A stretch of DNA of 64,000 nt from Azonexaceae bacterium (lineage in GTDB: Bacteria; Pseudomonadota; Gammaproteobacteria; Burkholderiales; Rhodocyclaceae), in assembly GCA_013335535.1 (NCBI GenBank), contig JAAXVL010000013.1, positions 27,782 to 91,781 on the forward strand, read 5' to 3'. Positions 27,460 through 35,672 of the stretch are shown here, in pieces. How positions within the stretch are numbered: the first letter of the stretch is position 1; every line of letters starts with the position of its first letter. Position numbers and translations under genes: made by a program. The notes under the pieces were generated by a model. The model ran no database searches and was not told the origin of the DNA. It worked only from the letters and a program-made list of their open reading frames with translations.

Positions 27460-28257
27460 TCAGCGTTCGGCCGGCGGCAGCGAGCGAATCCACTCGAGGG
27501 CGATACTTGCGCTGTTGCTTGGTGTTTCGAGATGGCCGCCGGGCACCTCGACCTGTCGCGCCGCCAGCGACTTGGGCAGGCGCTCGAAGACCCGGCCACC
27601 CATGTTCCTGAGCCCTGTTTCCTCGGCCTGGCCAACCACCCACAGCACGGCGGTGCCAGGCAGCACGGTGGCCGCATTGTTGCCGAAATTCATCGGCCCG
27701 GCCGGATCGAAGAAGTCGATGTAGGTCTGCGCGCTCATCTTGAGTTGCTTGAGACGACCGCCATTATTGGGATCGTCGAACCAGGCGGTTTCATCCGGCT
27801 TGCCTGCATCGATCAGGGCTTGCGCCTTGCTGCGACTGGCCGCCGTGAGGTTCATGAAATTGTTGCCTTCCGGGTAATGCCCCGGCGCCAATGCGACGAT
27901 GCCATCCACCTTGTGTCGGCTTGCGTAGCGGACGGCACCCGCCGCCCCGAAGCTGTGTCCGGCCAGAATGATCGTCCGGGCACCCCGCTGGCGAAGCTGC
28001 CCGATCGCCGCATTGATCTCGTTTTCCATCGCCGCCACGCCGGCATCGTAGGAACGCCGGCCCGACCACGTCATTTCTGAGCTCACCACCAGCAACCCGG
28101 CCCGCTCCATGGCGCTGGCAAAGTCGCTGACATGCCCGGTTGGCTTGTCCCATTTACCGTGCATGATCACGATACCGATCGGCACGGCTTCGGCATGGAC
28201 TGGCCCGAGTGGCATCAGAATCAGCCAGCACCACATCCACCAAACGATTTGCCGCAT
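27460..28257 (-). CDS. Exported alpha/beta hydrolase
   Basis: This 265-residue protein has a signal peptide (MRQIVWWMWCWLILMPLG to HAEA) and an alpha/beta hydrolase core: HGKWDKP (oxyanion region), the nucleophile elbow GHSFGAAG and a C-terminal His in VPGGHLETP. AAGGAGG stands 5 bases before the ATG at 28257, so I reject the earlier track start. The substrate is unknown. It lies between imuB (35-base gap) and dnaE2 (16-base gap) on the same strand, so it would be transcribed with the SOS mutagenesis genes, an unexpected place for an exported enzyme. Confidence 0.88.
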   Translation of the reverse strand: MRQIVWWMWCWLILMPLGPVHAEAVPIGIVIMHGKWDKPTGHVSDFASAMERAGLLVVSSEMTWSGRRSYDAGVAAMENEINAAIGQLRQRGARTIILAGHSFGAAGAVRYASRHKVDGIVALAPGHYPEGNNFMNLTAASRSKAQALIDAGKPDETAWFDDPNNGGRLKQLKMSAQTYIDFFDPAGPMNFGNNAATVLPGTAVLWVVGQAEETGLRNMGGRVFERLPKSLAARQVEVPGGHLETPSNSASIALEWIRSLPPAER

Positions 28258-28292
28258 CACACCCTCCTTTGCATCCAAAAAGTCAGACTACC

Positions 28293-29762
28293 TCAGGCGA
28301 ACAAGCCGTGCAGGAACCAGCCGTCGGCGTTCCTGAACACCCAGGCCCACTGGCCGAGCGGGTTGCGGGCGACGAAATAGTCGCGCCGCACGTCGCCGGT
28401 CGCCCCGCCCTCGCCTTCGTCCCACCAGCCGCTTTCCAGTCGCTCGGCGCGCGACAGCAGCTTGAGCGGACCATGCCATTGCGGGCTGCCGGCCCGTTCG
28501 GTCAAGGCCTGCGGGGTCGGCAGCAGCCATAGCGGGCGGGAAGGATGGCTGTCGGCTGGCTGCGGGCTCGTTTTCTCATCTTTCACGGTCAACCGGGAAA
28601 AACGGCCAAAATTGAAATTCACTTCCTGCATTCCGGTCGCGCACTCGGGGCGATGATCGGCCACTTCGCCGAGCGCCTGCACGGCGCCTTCGCCCAGCCG
28701 CGCACGCAATCTTTCCAGACAGGCCAGCGTGCCCTCACCGGCCGGCGCCTGCTCGAACAGATGGGCGCTAGCGCCGGGTTTGTCGACCAGTTCATCGGCC
28801 TGCAGGCGCAAGGCTTCGACCGGCGCCGTGAGGTGCAGCCGGGAAAGATGCTCGCGCAGCAGGCGGACGAAACGTCCTTCATCCGCCGCCGGTTCGGCGA
28901 AATTCAGGGCCAGCGAGGTCGGCGGCCCATCGTCGTGGGTCAGTTGCAGCGAACACCGCCGAACCAGCAACTGTCGGCCGTGCAACCAGCCGGCCAGGGC
29001 TGCGAACAGGCGCTGACCGACAAAGACCAGCGCCTCGGCGTGTTCGACCCGCGACGGCAGTTCGATATCGAGGGCGAAGCTTTCCGGAAAAACGAAGGAT
29101 TTTTGCGGATCGGGCAGATCGCCCCAGGCGCGCAGCAGATCGTCGACCGGCCCGTTGCCGATGCGCCGCCGCAAGCCGGCGCCGGGCAACTTGCGCAGAT
29201 CGCCCAGTTGCCGCAGGCCGAATGATTCGAGCCGGTTCGCTGCTTCATCGGGCCAGCCGGGAATGGCACAAGGCAAGTCGGCGAGCGCCGCCTGCATGAC
29301 CGCCGGTTCGGGATAAATTCGGGCTGCACCAGCCCGCGCCAGCCAGTTCGCCCCGAGCGGCGTCGGCGCCACCGCCCAGCCGCTCGAATAAGCCTGTTCG
29401 GCACAACCGGCCAGCACGGCCGTCACGATCGCTTCAACGCCACCAAACAGGCGCAGACAGCCGCCGATTTCGAGCAGCAGTGTATCCGGCGACACCAGAC
29501 TGATCGTCGGCGTGAAGCACCCGGCCCAGCAGGCTAGGCTGTCCAGCGCCTGCTTTTCGCGGGCTTCGACGCGTTCGAAAACGCTCAGCCCGGGTTGCAG
29601 GCCCAGCGCCGTCGACAGTTTCTGCCCGGCACAAACGCCGGCGGCTACTGCCTCGGCATCGCCCACCAGCACCCGCCCACGAGCGACGACCGCGCTAGGC
29701 GACTGGCGCAGCGGCAGGGCCTCGAGTGGTAACAAGGGAAAGTGCAGGGCCAGCCACAGCAC
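28293..29762 (-). CDS. imuB: Mutasome protein ImuB (Y-family-like)
   Basis: ImuB resembles Y-family polymerases but lacks their catalytic acidic residues; it links DnaE2 to the beta clamp. I take the GTG at 29762 ([16 protein letters not shown]) with GGGAGA 7 bases upstream, giving 489 residues. The protein has the palm-like region with LEIGGCLRLFGG and the fingers/HhH part LRQLGDLRKLPGAGLRRR, and ends FRNADGWFLHGLFA, the normal ImuB end. It overlaps imuA by 68 bp. The linker NFNFGRFSRLTVKDEK near residue 400 is encoded by a dispersed repeat copy. Confidence 0.93.
   Translation of the reverse strand: MLWLALHFPLLPLEALPLRQSPSAVVARGRVLVGDAEAVAAGVCAGQKLSTALGLQPGLSVFERVEAREKQALDSLACWAGCFTPTISLVSPDTLLLEIGGCLRLFGGVEAIVTAVLAGCAEQAYSSGWAVAPTPLGANWLARAGAARIYPEPAVMQAALADLPCAIPGWPDEAANRLESFGLRQLGDLRKLPGAGLRRRIGNGPVDDLLRAWGDLPDPQKSFVFPESFALDIELPSRVEHAEALVFVGQRLFAALAGWLHGRQLLVRRCSLQLTHDDGPPTSLALNFAEPAADEGRFVRLLREHLSRLHLTAPVEALRLQADELVDKPGASAHLFEQAPAGEGTLACLERLRARLGEGAVQALGEVADHRPECATGMQEVNFNFGRFSRLTVKDEKTSPQPADSHPSRPLWLLPTPQALTERAGSPQWHGPLKLLSRAERLESGWWDEGEGGATGDVRRDYFVARNPLGQWAWVFRNADGWFLHGLFA
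28582..28620 (-). repeat. Dispersed 40-bp repeat, copy 4 (inside imuB)
   Basis: TTCACGGTCAACCGGGAAAA followed by ACGGCCAAAATTGAAATTC. Sense to imuB, read as FNFGRFSRLTVK, within the variable linker before the C-terminal PLWLLPTP block. Confidence 0.75.
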
Positions 29763-30420
29763 GCGAAAGTCTCCCGACAACAGGACGAGGAATGGACAAG
29801 GCGAGCGGCCGGGAAACCGGCCGACCACGCCGCTTGATGATGCTGACCGACAACGCGCTCTCGCCCGCCAGCGCATTCAATACGACGCGCAACGGCGCTG
29901 GCGATGGCACCCTGGCTGTTGCGCTCGGCCGCCACAAACAGGCAAAGACGGAACGCCCCTCGGCGGCAATCTGCAGCCGGCGCAAGGCGCGGGCATCGAT
30001 GTTTGCTTCCGGCCAGGCCAGCACGCCGGCAAAACCACCGCTGGCCAGCAGTTGTTCAACGCTCCAGCCCATGCTCTTGCCGGCCTGGACGACGACCAGC
30101 CGTTCCAGCGCTACGCCGGCCGCTGCCCAGGCCGGGGCATGCGGCAACCACGGTGGCGCAACGAGCGCCAGCCAGCCGCCATCAGCCGATAAACTGGCCA
30201 GCGCCGGTAACAGCAGGCTCATTTCGCCGACACTGCCACGGTCAACGAGAATTTCGGTCAAATTGCCCCGTGGCCAGCCGCCACCGGGCAATTCGGCATC
30301 AAGTTCGGGGTGGCCGCTCGGGATCGCGCTTTCCGGCAGCGAGGCCAGCGTGTCGCCGCGCCAGACATCGCCCCGGGCCAGCACATCTGCCAAGGCAACC
30401 GGCAACGGCTGGGCGTTCAT
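29695..30420 (-). CDS. imuA: Mutasome protein ImuA (SulA/RecA-like)
   Basis: ImuA is required with ImuB and DnaE2 for SOS mutagenesis. The 241-residue protein has the family features [22 protein letters not shown] near residue 31-52, a RecA-like core ([21 protein letters not shown]) and a C-terminal [16 protein letters not shown]. Its ATG overlaps the lexA stop (ATGA), so it is coupled to lexA. A weak relative of the dispersed repeat (30235-30265) falls inside the gene. Confidence 0.92.
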   Translation of the reverse strand: MNAQPLPVALADVLARGDVWRGDTLASLPESAIPSGHPELDAELPGGGWPRGNLTEILVDRGSVGEMSLLLPALASLSADGGWLALVAPPWLPHAPAWAAAGVALERLVVVQAGKSMGWSVEQLLASGGFAGVLAWPEANIDARALRRLQIAAEGRSVFACLWRPSATARVPSPAPLRVVLNALAGESALSVSIIKRRGRPVSRPLALSIPRPVVGRLSRAVAGPALSLVTTRGPAAAPVA

Positions 30421-31022
30421 GACAGTTTCGAGATCGCTCCGCGAATCAGGCCGACGGCGATGCCTTCGATGGCGAATTCGACCTCTTCGGGATTGACGAT
30501 GATCGGCTGAAAATCGGGATTCTCGGCGATCAGCTTGATCTGGCCGCCGCTGCGTTCCAGACGCTTGACCGTGACTTCCTCGTCGATGCGGGCAACGACG
30601 ATCTGGCCGTCACGCGCCTGGTTGGTCTTGTGCACGGCGAGCAGGTCACCGTCGTACATGCCGATATCGATCATCGACGTGCCACGTACCTTGAGCAGGA
30701 AATCGGCCTTCGGTGAAAACATGCTGGCATCGAAGGCGTAGCGGCCCTGCACGTTTTCAACGGCAAGGATGGGCGAGCCGGCGGCGACGCTGCCGATCAG
30801 CGGCAGGCCAAGCTGTTCGACGAGCCGGATGCCGCGCGCCGAGCCGGGTTCGAGCGTAATGGCGCCCTTCTTGGCCAGTGCCTTGAGGTGATCTTCGGCC
30901 GCGTTGGGCGAGGCGAAACCAAAGGCGCTGGCGATTTCCATGCGGGTCGGTGGCGCACCGAGGACTTCCAGCGTGTTTTTGATGAAGTCGAGAATTTCCT
31001 GCTGACGTGGCGTGAGTTTCAT
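30417..31022 (-). CDS. lexA: LexA repressor
   Basis: LexA represses SOS genes and cleaves itself with RecA-ssDNA. The 201-residue protein has the winged-helix DNA-binding part ([35 protein letters not shown]), the cleavage bond Ala81-Gly82 (SVAAGSP), the nucleophile Ser116 (GTSMID) and Lys153 (VTVKRL). CGGAG is upstream of the ATG. It leads lexA-imuA-imuB-hydrolase-dnaE2, which puts the mutagenesis cassette under its own control through the box at 31049. Confidence 0.98.
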   Translation of the reverse strand: MKLTPRQQEILDFIKNTLEVLGAPPTRMEIASAFGFASPNAAEDHLKALAKKGAITLEPGSARGIRLVEQLGLPLIGSVAAGSPILAVENVQGRYAFDASMFSPKADFLLKVRGTSMIDIGMYDGDLLAVHKTNQARDGQIVVARIDEEVTVKRLERSGGQIKLIAENPDFQPIIVNPEEVEFAIEGIAVGLIRGAISKLS

Positions 31023-31036
31023 GGCCGGTCTCCGCT

Positions 31037-31076
31037 AAAAACCAATGCCTGTATTTTTGTACAGTAATTGGTTTTT
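31037..31076 (-). promoter_or_regulatory. LexA box inside a 10-bp-arm palindrome upstream of lexA
   Basis: CTGTATTTTTGTACAG (31049-31064) fits CTG-N10-CAG with AT-rich centre, close to the gamma/betaproteobacterial LexA consensus. It is itself enclosed by perfect 10-bp arms, AAAAACCAAT (31037-31046) and ATTGGTTTTT (31067-31076), an extra symmetry not explained by LexA binding. It lies 27 bases before the lexA start and probably governs the whole cassette. Confidence 0.9.
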
Positions 31077-31089
31077 GGCAAGTGGAAAT

Positions 31090-32436
31090 TCAGGTCGGCA
31101 GGTCGAAGCCCTTGAGCTTGCGGTACATGTCCACGGCGTAGGAGTCGGTCATGCCGGCGACGAAATCGGCGACCTGAAGCAGACGGACATAAGGATCGCT
31201 ATCGGGCTCGCCGCCGTGGCCGAGGAACTGCGTCGGCAGCAGCTTGAGCAGCATGCGTTCGCGCGTCGTGAAGCGGGCATGCCCTGCCCTCGCCTCGACG
31301 GCGTTGGTAAACAGCCCAAGCAAGGCACCAAGCACCTCGAAACCGGCCGTTTCGATCTCGAGCGCCGGACGGGCGGTGTAGATCGTTTCCTTGGCCAGCT
31401 TGAGAATAGCCTGCAGCGGATGGGCAATCGGTGAGCTTTCGAGCAGTTCGTCGTCAAACTTGCCGCTCAGGATGGCGTCCTCGTTTTCCAGGAAGACTGC
31501 GGCGGCGCTTTCGAGCAGGCAGCCGATGGCCTTGGCGCGCAGGTATTCGAGGCGCTCCTTGGGGTCGTGCAGATGGTGCAGCCGAGCACCATTGATGGTG
31601 TTGCCGGCCAGGTCGGCAAGCAGGCATTCGGCATCCTTGTAGGGCACGAAACCGAGCCGGGCAGCGTCTTCGAGATCAACGATGAGGTAGCAGGTGTCGT
31701 CCGCCACTTCGACCAGAAAAGCCAGCGGATGACGGCGCCAGGCGGTATTTGGAATTCGCTCGATTAATCCGGTTGACCGTGCAACGTGCTGGAATGCCTC
31801 GACATCCTGCTGGAAGAAGCCGAATTTCTTGCCGCTCTTGCCGTCCAGCTCGGTATCGAGATGCGACGGGCGCGGATATTTGGTGAAGGTCGCCAGCACT
31901 GCGCTGCTCAGTTGCAGGCCGCCGGGGTTGGCCGGGCTTTGCAGGCGGCTGACGATGCGGAAACCCTGGGCATTGCCTTCGTAGCGCTCGAAGTCAGCCT
32001 TCTGCGCTGGCGTCAGATCATGACGGTCGAGCAGGTTGGAATGACGAAACCACTCGCGGATGGCATCCTCGCCAGCATGGCCGAAAGGCGGATTGCCAAT
32101 ATCATGAGCCAGGCACGCCGCGGCGACAATGGCGCCGAAATCGCCCGATTCGACGTGCTGCAGGCCATGCCGGGCGATGATCTCACGGCCGACCACGGCG
32201 CCCAGCGAGCGGCCGACGCAACTGACTTCCAGGCTGTGCGTCAGGCGGGTGCGCACGTAATCGCTCTTGGACAGCGGAAAAACCTGGGTCTTGTCCTTCA
32301 TGCGCCGGAAGGCGGAGGTAAAGACGATGCGGTCGTAATCCTGCTGGAAGGCTGTACGCTCGGCCGTACCGGGCGCCTTGCCGGCGCCCAGGCGTTCGCT
32401 CGACAGCAATTTTTCCCAGATTTTTCGTTTGCCCAT
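31090..32436 (-). CDS. dgt: dGTP triphosphohydrolase-like protein
   Basis: This HD-domain enzyme splits dNTPs into nucleoside and triphosphate. From the ATG at 32436 (MGKRKIWEKLLSSERLG) it has 448 residues; the track's earlier start has no ribosome site. HD motif residues: LTHSLEVS, AACLAHDIGNPPFGHAGE. DRIVFTSAFRRMKDKTQVFPL is a hallmark of the Dgt family. A degenerate repeat copy (31766-31783) falls in it. It lies downstream of the thioesterase gene on the same strand. Confidence 0.93.
   Translation of the reverse strand: MGKRKIWEKLLSSERLGAGKAPGTAERTAFQQDYDRIVFTSAFRRMKDKTQVFPLSKSDYVRTRLTHSLEVSCVGRSLGAVVGREIIARHGLQHVESGDFGAIVAAACLAHDIGNPPFGHAGEDAIREWFRHSNLLDRHDLTPAQKADFERYEGNAQGFRIVSRLQSPANPGGLQLSSAVLATFTKYPRPSHLDTELDGKSGKKFGFFQQDVEAFQHVARSTGLIERIPNTAWRRHPLAFLVEVADDTCYLIVDLEDAARLGFVPYKDAECLLADLAGNTINGARLHHLHDPKERLEYLRAKAIGCLLESAAAVFLENEDAILSGKFDDELLESSPIAHPLQAILKLAKETIYTARPALEIETAGFEVLGALLGLFTNAVEARAGHARFTTRERMLLKLLPTQFLGHGGEPDSDPYVRLLQVADFVAGMTDSYAVDMYRKLKGFDLPT
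31766..31783 (+). repeat. Degenerate repeat core inside dgt
   Basis: ATCCGGTTGACCGTGCAA matches 13 of the 14 right-arm bases, but the left arm is not recognisable. It may be a decayed copy or chance. Confidence 0.3.
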
Positions 32437-32471
32437 GCTCTTTGAATTCGACGATGCGATGGGCTGCGAGT

Positions 32472-32882
32472 TTACTCTGCTTCGAGCGAAGCCCGCACGT
32501 GATCGGGCAAAGGCACCGATTTTCCGGTTTGCGTATCCATCCACACCACCTTGGCGGCACCTTCGGCATAAATGCGCTCATCGCCCTCGATGCGCATTTC
32601 AACGTAGGTCTGGCAACTGGAGCGGCCGATCGCACCGACAAAGGTGCGTACCTCGACGGTTCCCGGATAATTCATCGGAATCAGGAAGGTGCAACTGGCA
32701 TTGATGATGACCGGTCCGGCACCGCCCGGCCGAACGGGGATATTCATTTCCTCGACCCACTCGACGCGTGCCTGTTCCATGTAGCGGAAATACACCGTGT
32801 TATTGACATGCCCGTAGGCGTCCATCTCGCCCCAGCGGATAGGCATCTTCGTGACGTGAATGAGCTTTTTCTTGTGTTCCAT
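32472..32882 (-). CDS. Acyl-CoA thioesterase, hotdog fold
   Basis: This 136-residue protein (ATG 32882, MEHKKKLIHVTKMPIRWGEMD) has the 4HBT signature RWGEMDAYGHVNNTVYFRYMEQARVEW with the catalytic Asp (MD) as in YbgC and 4-hydroxybenzoyl-CoA thioesterases. Its acyl-CoA substrate cannot be read from the sequence. It is divergent from the ETF:ubiquinone oxidoreductase gene, which hints at a link to fatty or amino acid breakdown; this is an inference. Confidence 0.9.
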   Translation of the reverse strand: MEHKKKLIHVTKMPIRWGEMDAYGHVNNTVYFRYMEQARVEWVEEMNIPVRPGGAGPVIINASCTFLIPMNYPGTVEVRTFVGAIGRSSCQTYVEMRIEGDERIYAEGAAKVVWMDTQTGKSVPLPDHVRASLEAE

Positions 32883-32969
32883 AACCCTGAATACTAGAGT
32901 GTTGTTGATCAAAATATTTCCATACTGTACCGTATTGAAATCAAGCCAACAATAAAACTAGGAGACATC

Positions 32970-34616
32970 ATGGAACGCGAATCCATGGAATTCGACGTCG
33001 TTATCGTCGGTGGCGGCCCGGCCGGACTGGCTTCGGCGATTCGACTCAAGCAACTGGCGGCAGAAAAAGGGAGCGATCTGGGCGTCTGTCTGATCGAAAA
33101 AGGCGCCGAGATCGGCGCCCACATTCTGTCCGGTGCCGTCATGGACCCGCGCGCCCTGAGCGAACTGCTGCCCGACTGGCAGGCCAACGGCGCACCGCTC
33201 AATGCGCCCGTCTCCGAAGACCGTTTCTTCATCCTCTCCGAAACCGGTGCCACCAAGGTGCCGAACAGCCTGTTGCCCGACTGCTTCCACAATGAAGGCA
33301 ATTACGTCATCTCGCTCGGCAACGTCTGCCGCTGGCTCGGCGAGCAGGCCGAGGCGCTGGGCGTCGAGATCTACCCCGGCTTTGCCGGTTCTGAGGTGTT
33401 GTTCGATGAAAACGGTGCCGTCAAGGGGGTGGCCACCGGCGACATGGGCCGCCTGCACGACGGATCCGAAGGTCCGAATTTCCAGCCGGGCATGGAATTG
33501 CACGGCAAATACACCTTCTTCGCCGAAGGCTGCCGCGGCCACCTCGGCAAGCAGCTCGAAGAAAAATTCAATCTGCGCGACGGCGTCGACCCGCAAACCT
33601 ACGGCATCGGCCTCAAGGAGCTCTGGGAAATCGAGCCGGACAAGCACCAGCTCGGCCTCGTCATCCACAGCGGCGGCTGGCCGATGCAGCCAGACACCTA
33701 CGGTGGCGGCTTCCTCTACCACCTCGAAAACAACCAGATCGCCGTCGGTTTCGTTGTCGGTCTTGGCTACAGCAACCCGCACCTGTCGCCCTACGAGGAA
33801 TTCCAGCGCTTCAAGACCCATCCGGAAATCCGCAAGTTCCTCGAAGGCGGCAAACGTATCGCCTACGGTGCCCGCGCCCTGACCGCCGGCGGCCTGCAGT
33901 CGCTGCCCAAGCTGACTTTCCCGGGCGGTGTTCTGATCGGCGACGATGCCGGTTTTCTCAATGCGGCGCGCATCAAGGGCTCACATTGCGCCATCAAGAC
34001 CGGCTCGCTGGCGGCTGAAGCCTGCTTCGAAGCGCTGGCCGGCGAACGCCAGCGCGATGAACTGACTGCGTATCCAGAGTCATTTAAAAACAGTTGGTTG
34101 TACGACGAACTTCATAAAACACGTAACTTTAAACCGTGGATGAACAAGGGGCTGGCCCTCGGTTCCATCATGTTTGGCATCGACCAGGTACTGCTCCGCG
34201 GCAAGGCCCCATGGACGCTGCACAACACCAAGCCGGATCACGCCAAGCTCAAGCCGGCCGCCGAGTGCACACCCATCGTTTATCCGAAGCCGGATGGTGT
34301 CATCACCTTCGACCGCCTGTCCTCGGTTTTCCTGTCGAGCACCAATCACGAGGAAGACCAGCCCTGCCATCTGCAGCTGAAGGACGCCAGCGTGCCGATT
34401 GCCGTCAATCTGGCGCAATACGACGCCCCGGAGCAGCGTTTCTGCCCGGCCGGCGTCTATGAAATCCTGCGCGACGAGAGCGGTGCCAATCCGCGCCTGC
34501 AGATCAACGCCCAGAACTGCGTGCACTGCAAGACTTGCGACATCAAGGATCCGACCCAGAACATCAACTGGGTGGTGCCACAAGGTGGTGAAGGCCCGAC
34601 CTACCCGAATATGTAA
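32970..34616 (+). CDS. Electron transfer flavoprotein:ubiquinone oxidoreductase
   Basis: ETF-QO passes electrons from acyl-CoA and other dehydrogenases via ETF to ubiquinone at the inner membrane. The 548-residue protein has the FAD motif DVVIVGGGPAGLASAIRL, the GAHILSGAVMDP block, and the C-terminal 4Fe-4S ferredoxin part NCVHCKTCDIKDPTQNINW. AGGAG lies 5 bases before the ATG. The stretch at 34075-34140 is strikingly AT-rich (TCA TTT AAA AAC AGT) in an otherwise GC-rich gene. fabI follows after 89 bases. Confidence 0.96.
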   Translation: MERESMEFDVVIVGGGPAGLASAIRLKQLAAEKGSDLGVCLIEKGAEIGAHILSGAVMDPRALSELLPDWQANGAPLNAPVSEDRFFILSETGATKVPNSLLPDCFHNEGNYVISLGNVCRWLGEQAEALGVEIYPGFAGSEVLFDENGAVKGVATGDMGRLHDGSEGPNFQPGMELHGKYTFFAEGCRGHLGKQLEEKFNLRDGVDPQTYGIGLKELWEIEPDKHQLGLVIHSGGWPMQPDTYGGGFLYHLENNQIAVGFVVGLGYSNPHLSPYEEFQRFKTHPEIRKFLEGGKRIAYGARALTAGGLQSLPKLTFPGGVLIGDDAGFLNAARIKGSHCAIKTGSLAAEACFEALAGERQRDELTAYPESFKNSWLYDELHKTRNFKPWMNKGLALGSIMFGIDQVLLRGKAPWTLHNTKPDHAKLKPAAECTPIVYPKPDGVITFDRLSSVFLSSTNHEEDQPCHLQLKDASVPIAVNLAQYDAPEQRFCPAGVYEILRDESGANPRLQINAQNCVHCKTCDIKDPTQNINWVVPQGGEGPTYPNM

Positions 34617-34705
34617 GCCCGAACTGGGAAACGGTGTTCGCATAACGCGAATCACTGTTTCCCGGTTTATAATCCTGCGGCTAAACCCCTTAGGGAGAAC
34701 AACAC

Positions 34706-35503
34706 ATGGGCTTTCTCGCCGACAAAAAAATTCTGATCACCGGACTGCTGTCCAAGCATTCCATCGCCTACGGCATTGCCAAGGCCTGCCATCGTGAAGG
34801 CGCGCAACTGGCCTTCACCTACCAGAACGAGCGTTTCGAAGATCGCATCAAGAAGTTCGCCGCCGAATTCGGCAGCGACATCACGATTCCGGTCGACGTC
34901 GCCAGCGACGAGCAGATCGAGAACCTGTTCGTCGAACTCGGCAAGCGCTGGGACGGCCTCGACGGCCTGGTTCACTCCATCGCCTTCGCCCCGACTGAAG
35001 CCATCGAAGGTGACTTCCTGAACGGCATCAGCCGCGACGCCTTCCGCATCGCCCACGAAATTTCGTCGTACAGCTACCCGGCGCTGGTCAAGGCCGCGCG
35101 TCCGATGATGCAGGGCCGCAAGAGTGCCGCGCTGGCCCTCTCCTACCTCGGCGCCGAGCGCACCATGCCGAACTACAACACCATGGGCCTGGCCAAGGCC
35201 AGCCTTGAAGCAGCCACGCGCTACCTGGCATTCTGCCTCGGCCCTGAAGGCATCCGCGCCAACGCCATCTCGGCCGGCCCGATCAAGACCCTCGCTGCTT
35301 CCGGCATCGGCAACTTCGGCAAGCTGCTCGCCTACAACTCGCACAACGCTCCGCTGCGTCGCAACGTGACCATCGAGGAAGTCGGCAACGCCGCCGCCTT
35401 CATGCTCTCCGACCTGGCCAGCGGCATCACCGGCGAAATCCTATACGTCGATGGCGGCATGAACACCACCGCACTAGGCAATGCGGATCCGCTGCCGGCA
35501 TGA
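34706..35503 (+). CDS. fabI: Enoyl-ACP reductase (NADH), FabI
   Basis: FabI reduces the enoyl-ACP double bond, the last step of each elongation cycle. The 265-residue protein has [13 protein letters not shown] (cofactor loop; the GLxSxxSIAxGIA form is FabI-specific), and the catalytic Tyr and Lys in [24 protein letters not shown] is upstream of the ATG. The gene is separate from the fab operon at the start of the window, which is common. Confidence 0.97.
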   Translation: MGFLADKKILITGLLSKHSIAYGIAKACHREGAQLAFTYQNERFEDRIKKFAAEFGSDITIPVDVASDEQIENLFVELGKRWDGLDGLVHSIAFAPTEAIEGDFLNGISRDAFRIAHEISSYSYPALVKAARPMMQGRKSAALALSYLGAERTMPNYNTMGLAKASLEAATRYLAFCLGPEGIRANAISAGPIKTLAASGIGNFGKLLAYNSHNAPLRRNVTIEEVGNAAAFMLSDLASGITGEILYVDGGMNTTALGNADPLPA

Positions 35504-35510
35504 TTGATTA

Positions 35511-35552
35511 CCGGTTCACCGTGGCTGCATCGCCACGGTGAACCGGAAAAAA
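35511..35552 (+). terminator. fabI terminator with the dispersed-repeat core
   Basis: CCGGTTCACCGTGGC (35511-35525) pairs perfectly with GCCACGGTGAACCGG (35532-35546), then AAAAAAGG. The arms equal the repeat's right arm with one change (GTTCACC for GTTGACC), in inverted orientation; the downstream AAAAAGGTGCAAAAACCAA also resembles its left arm reversed. A short A rather than T run follows, so it may act as an mRNA 3' hairpin or a minus-strand terminator. Confidence 0.65.
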
Positions 35553-35566
35553 GGTGCAAAAACCAA

Positions 35567-35600
35567 AACGCCGTCCAGTGCAAACTGGGCGGCGTTTTTC
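35567..35600 (+). terminator. Second intrinsic terminator after fabI
   Basis: AACGCCGTCCAGT (35567-35579) pairs with ACTGGGCGGCGTT (35584-35596), one G-U pair, around a GCAA tetraloop, then TTTTTC. It is the more canonical of the two hairpins behind fabI. Confidence 0.85.
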
Positions 35601-35624
35601 ATGCTTAACCGGGTAGATTGGCGG

Positions 35625-35665
35625 CAATAAAAAAGCGGGCCGCGGCCCGCTTTCTGTTTTTTCAT
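35625..35665 (-). terminator. Bidirectional terminator, mainly for ppiD
   Basis: AAAGCGGGC (35632-35640) pairs with GCCCGCTTT (35645-35653) with a CGCG loop. On the minus strand it continues into TTTTTTATTG, giving ppiD a good intrinsic terminator; the + strand has CTGTTTTTTC behind it. Confidence 0.8.
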
Positions 35666-35672
35666 CCGGCGC

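Noticed and set aside
30235-30265. Repeat copy inside imuA (GCCACGGTCAACGAGAATTT)
   Set aside because: The first nine bases of the core match but the CCGG end and the left-arm order are lost; too weak to count, though it may be a decayed copy.
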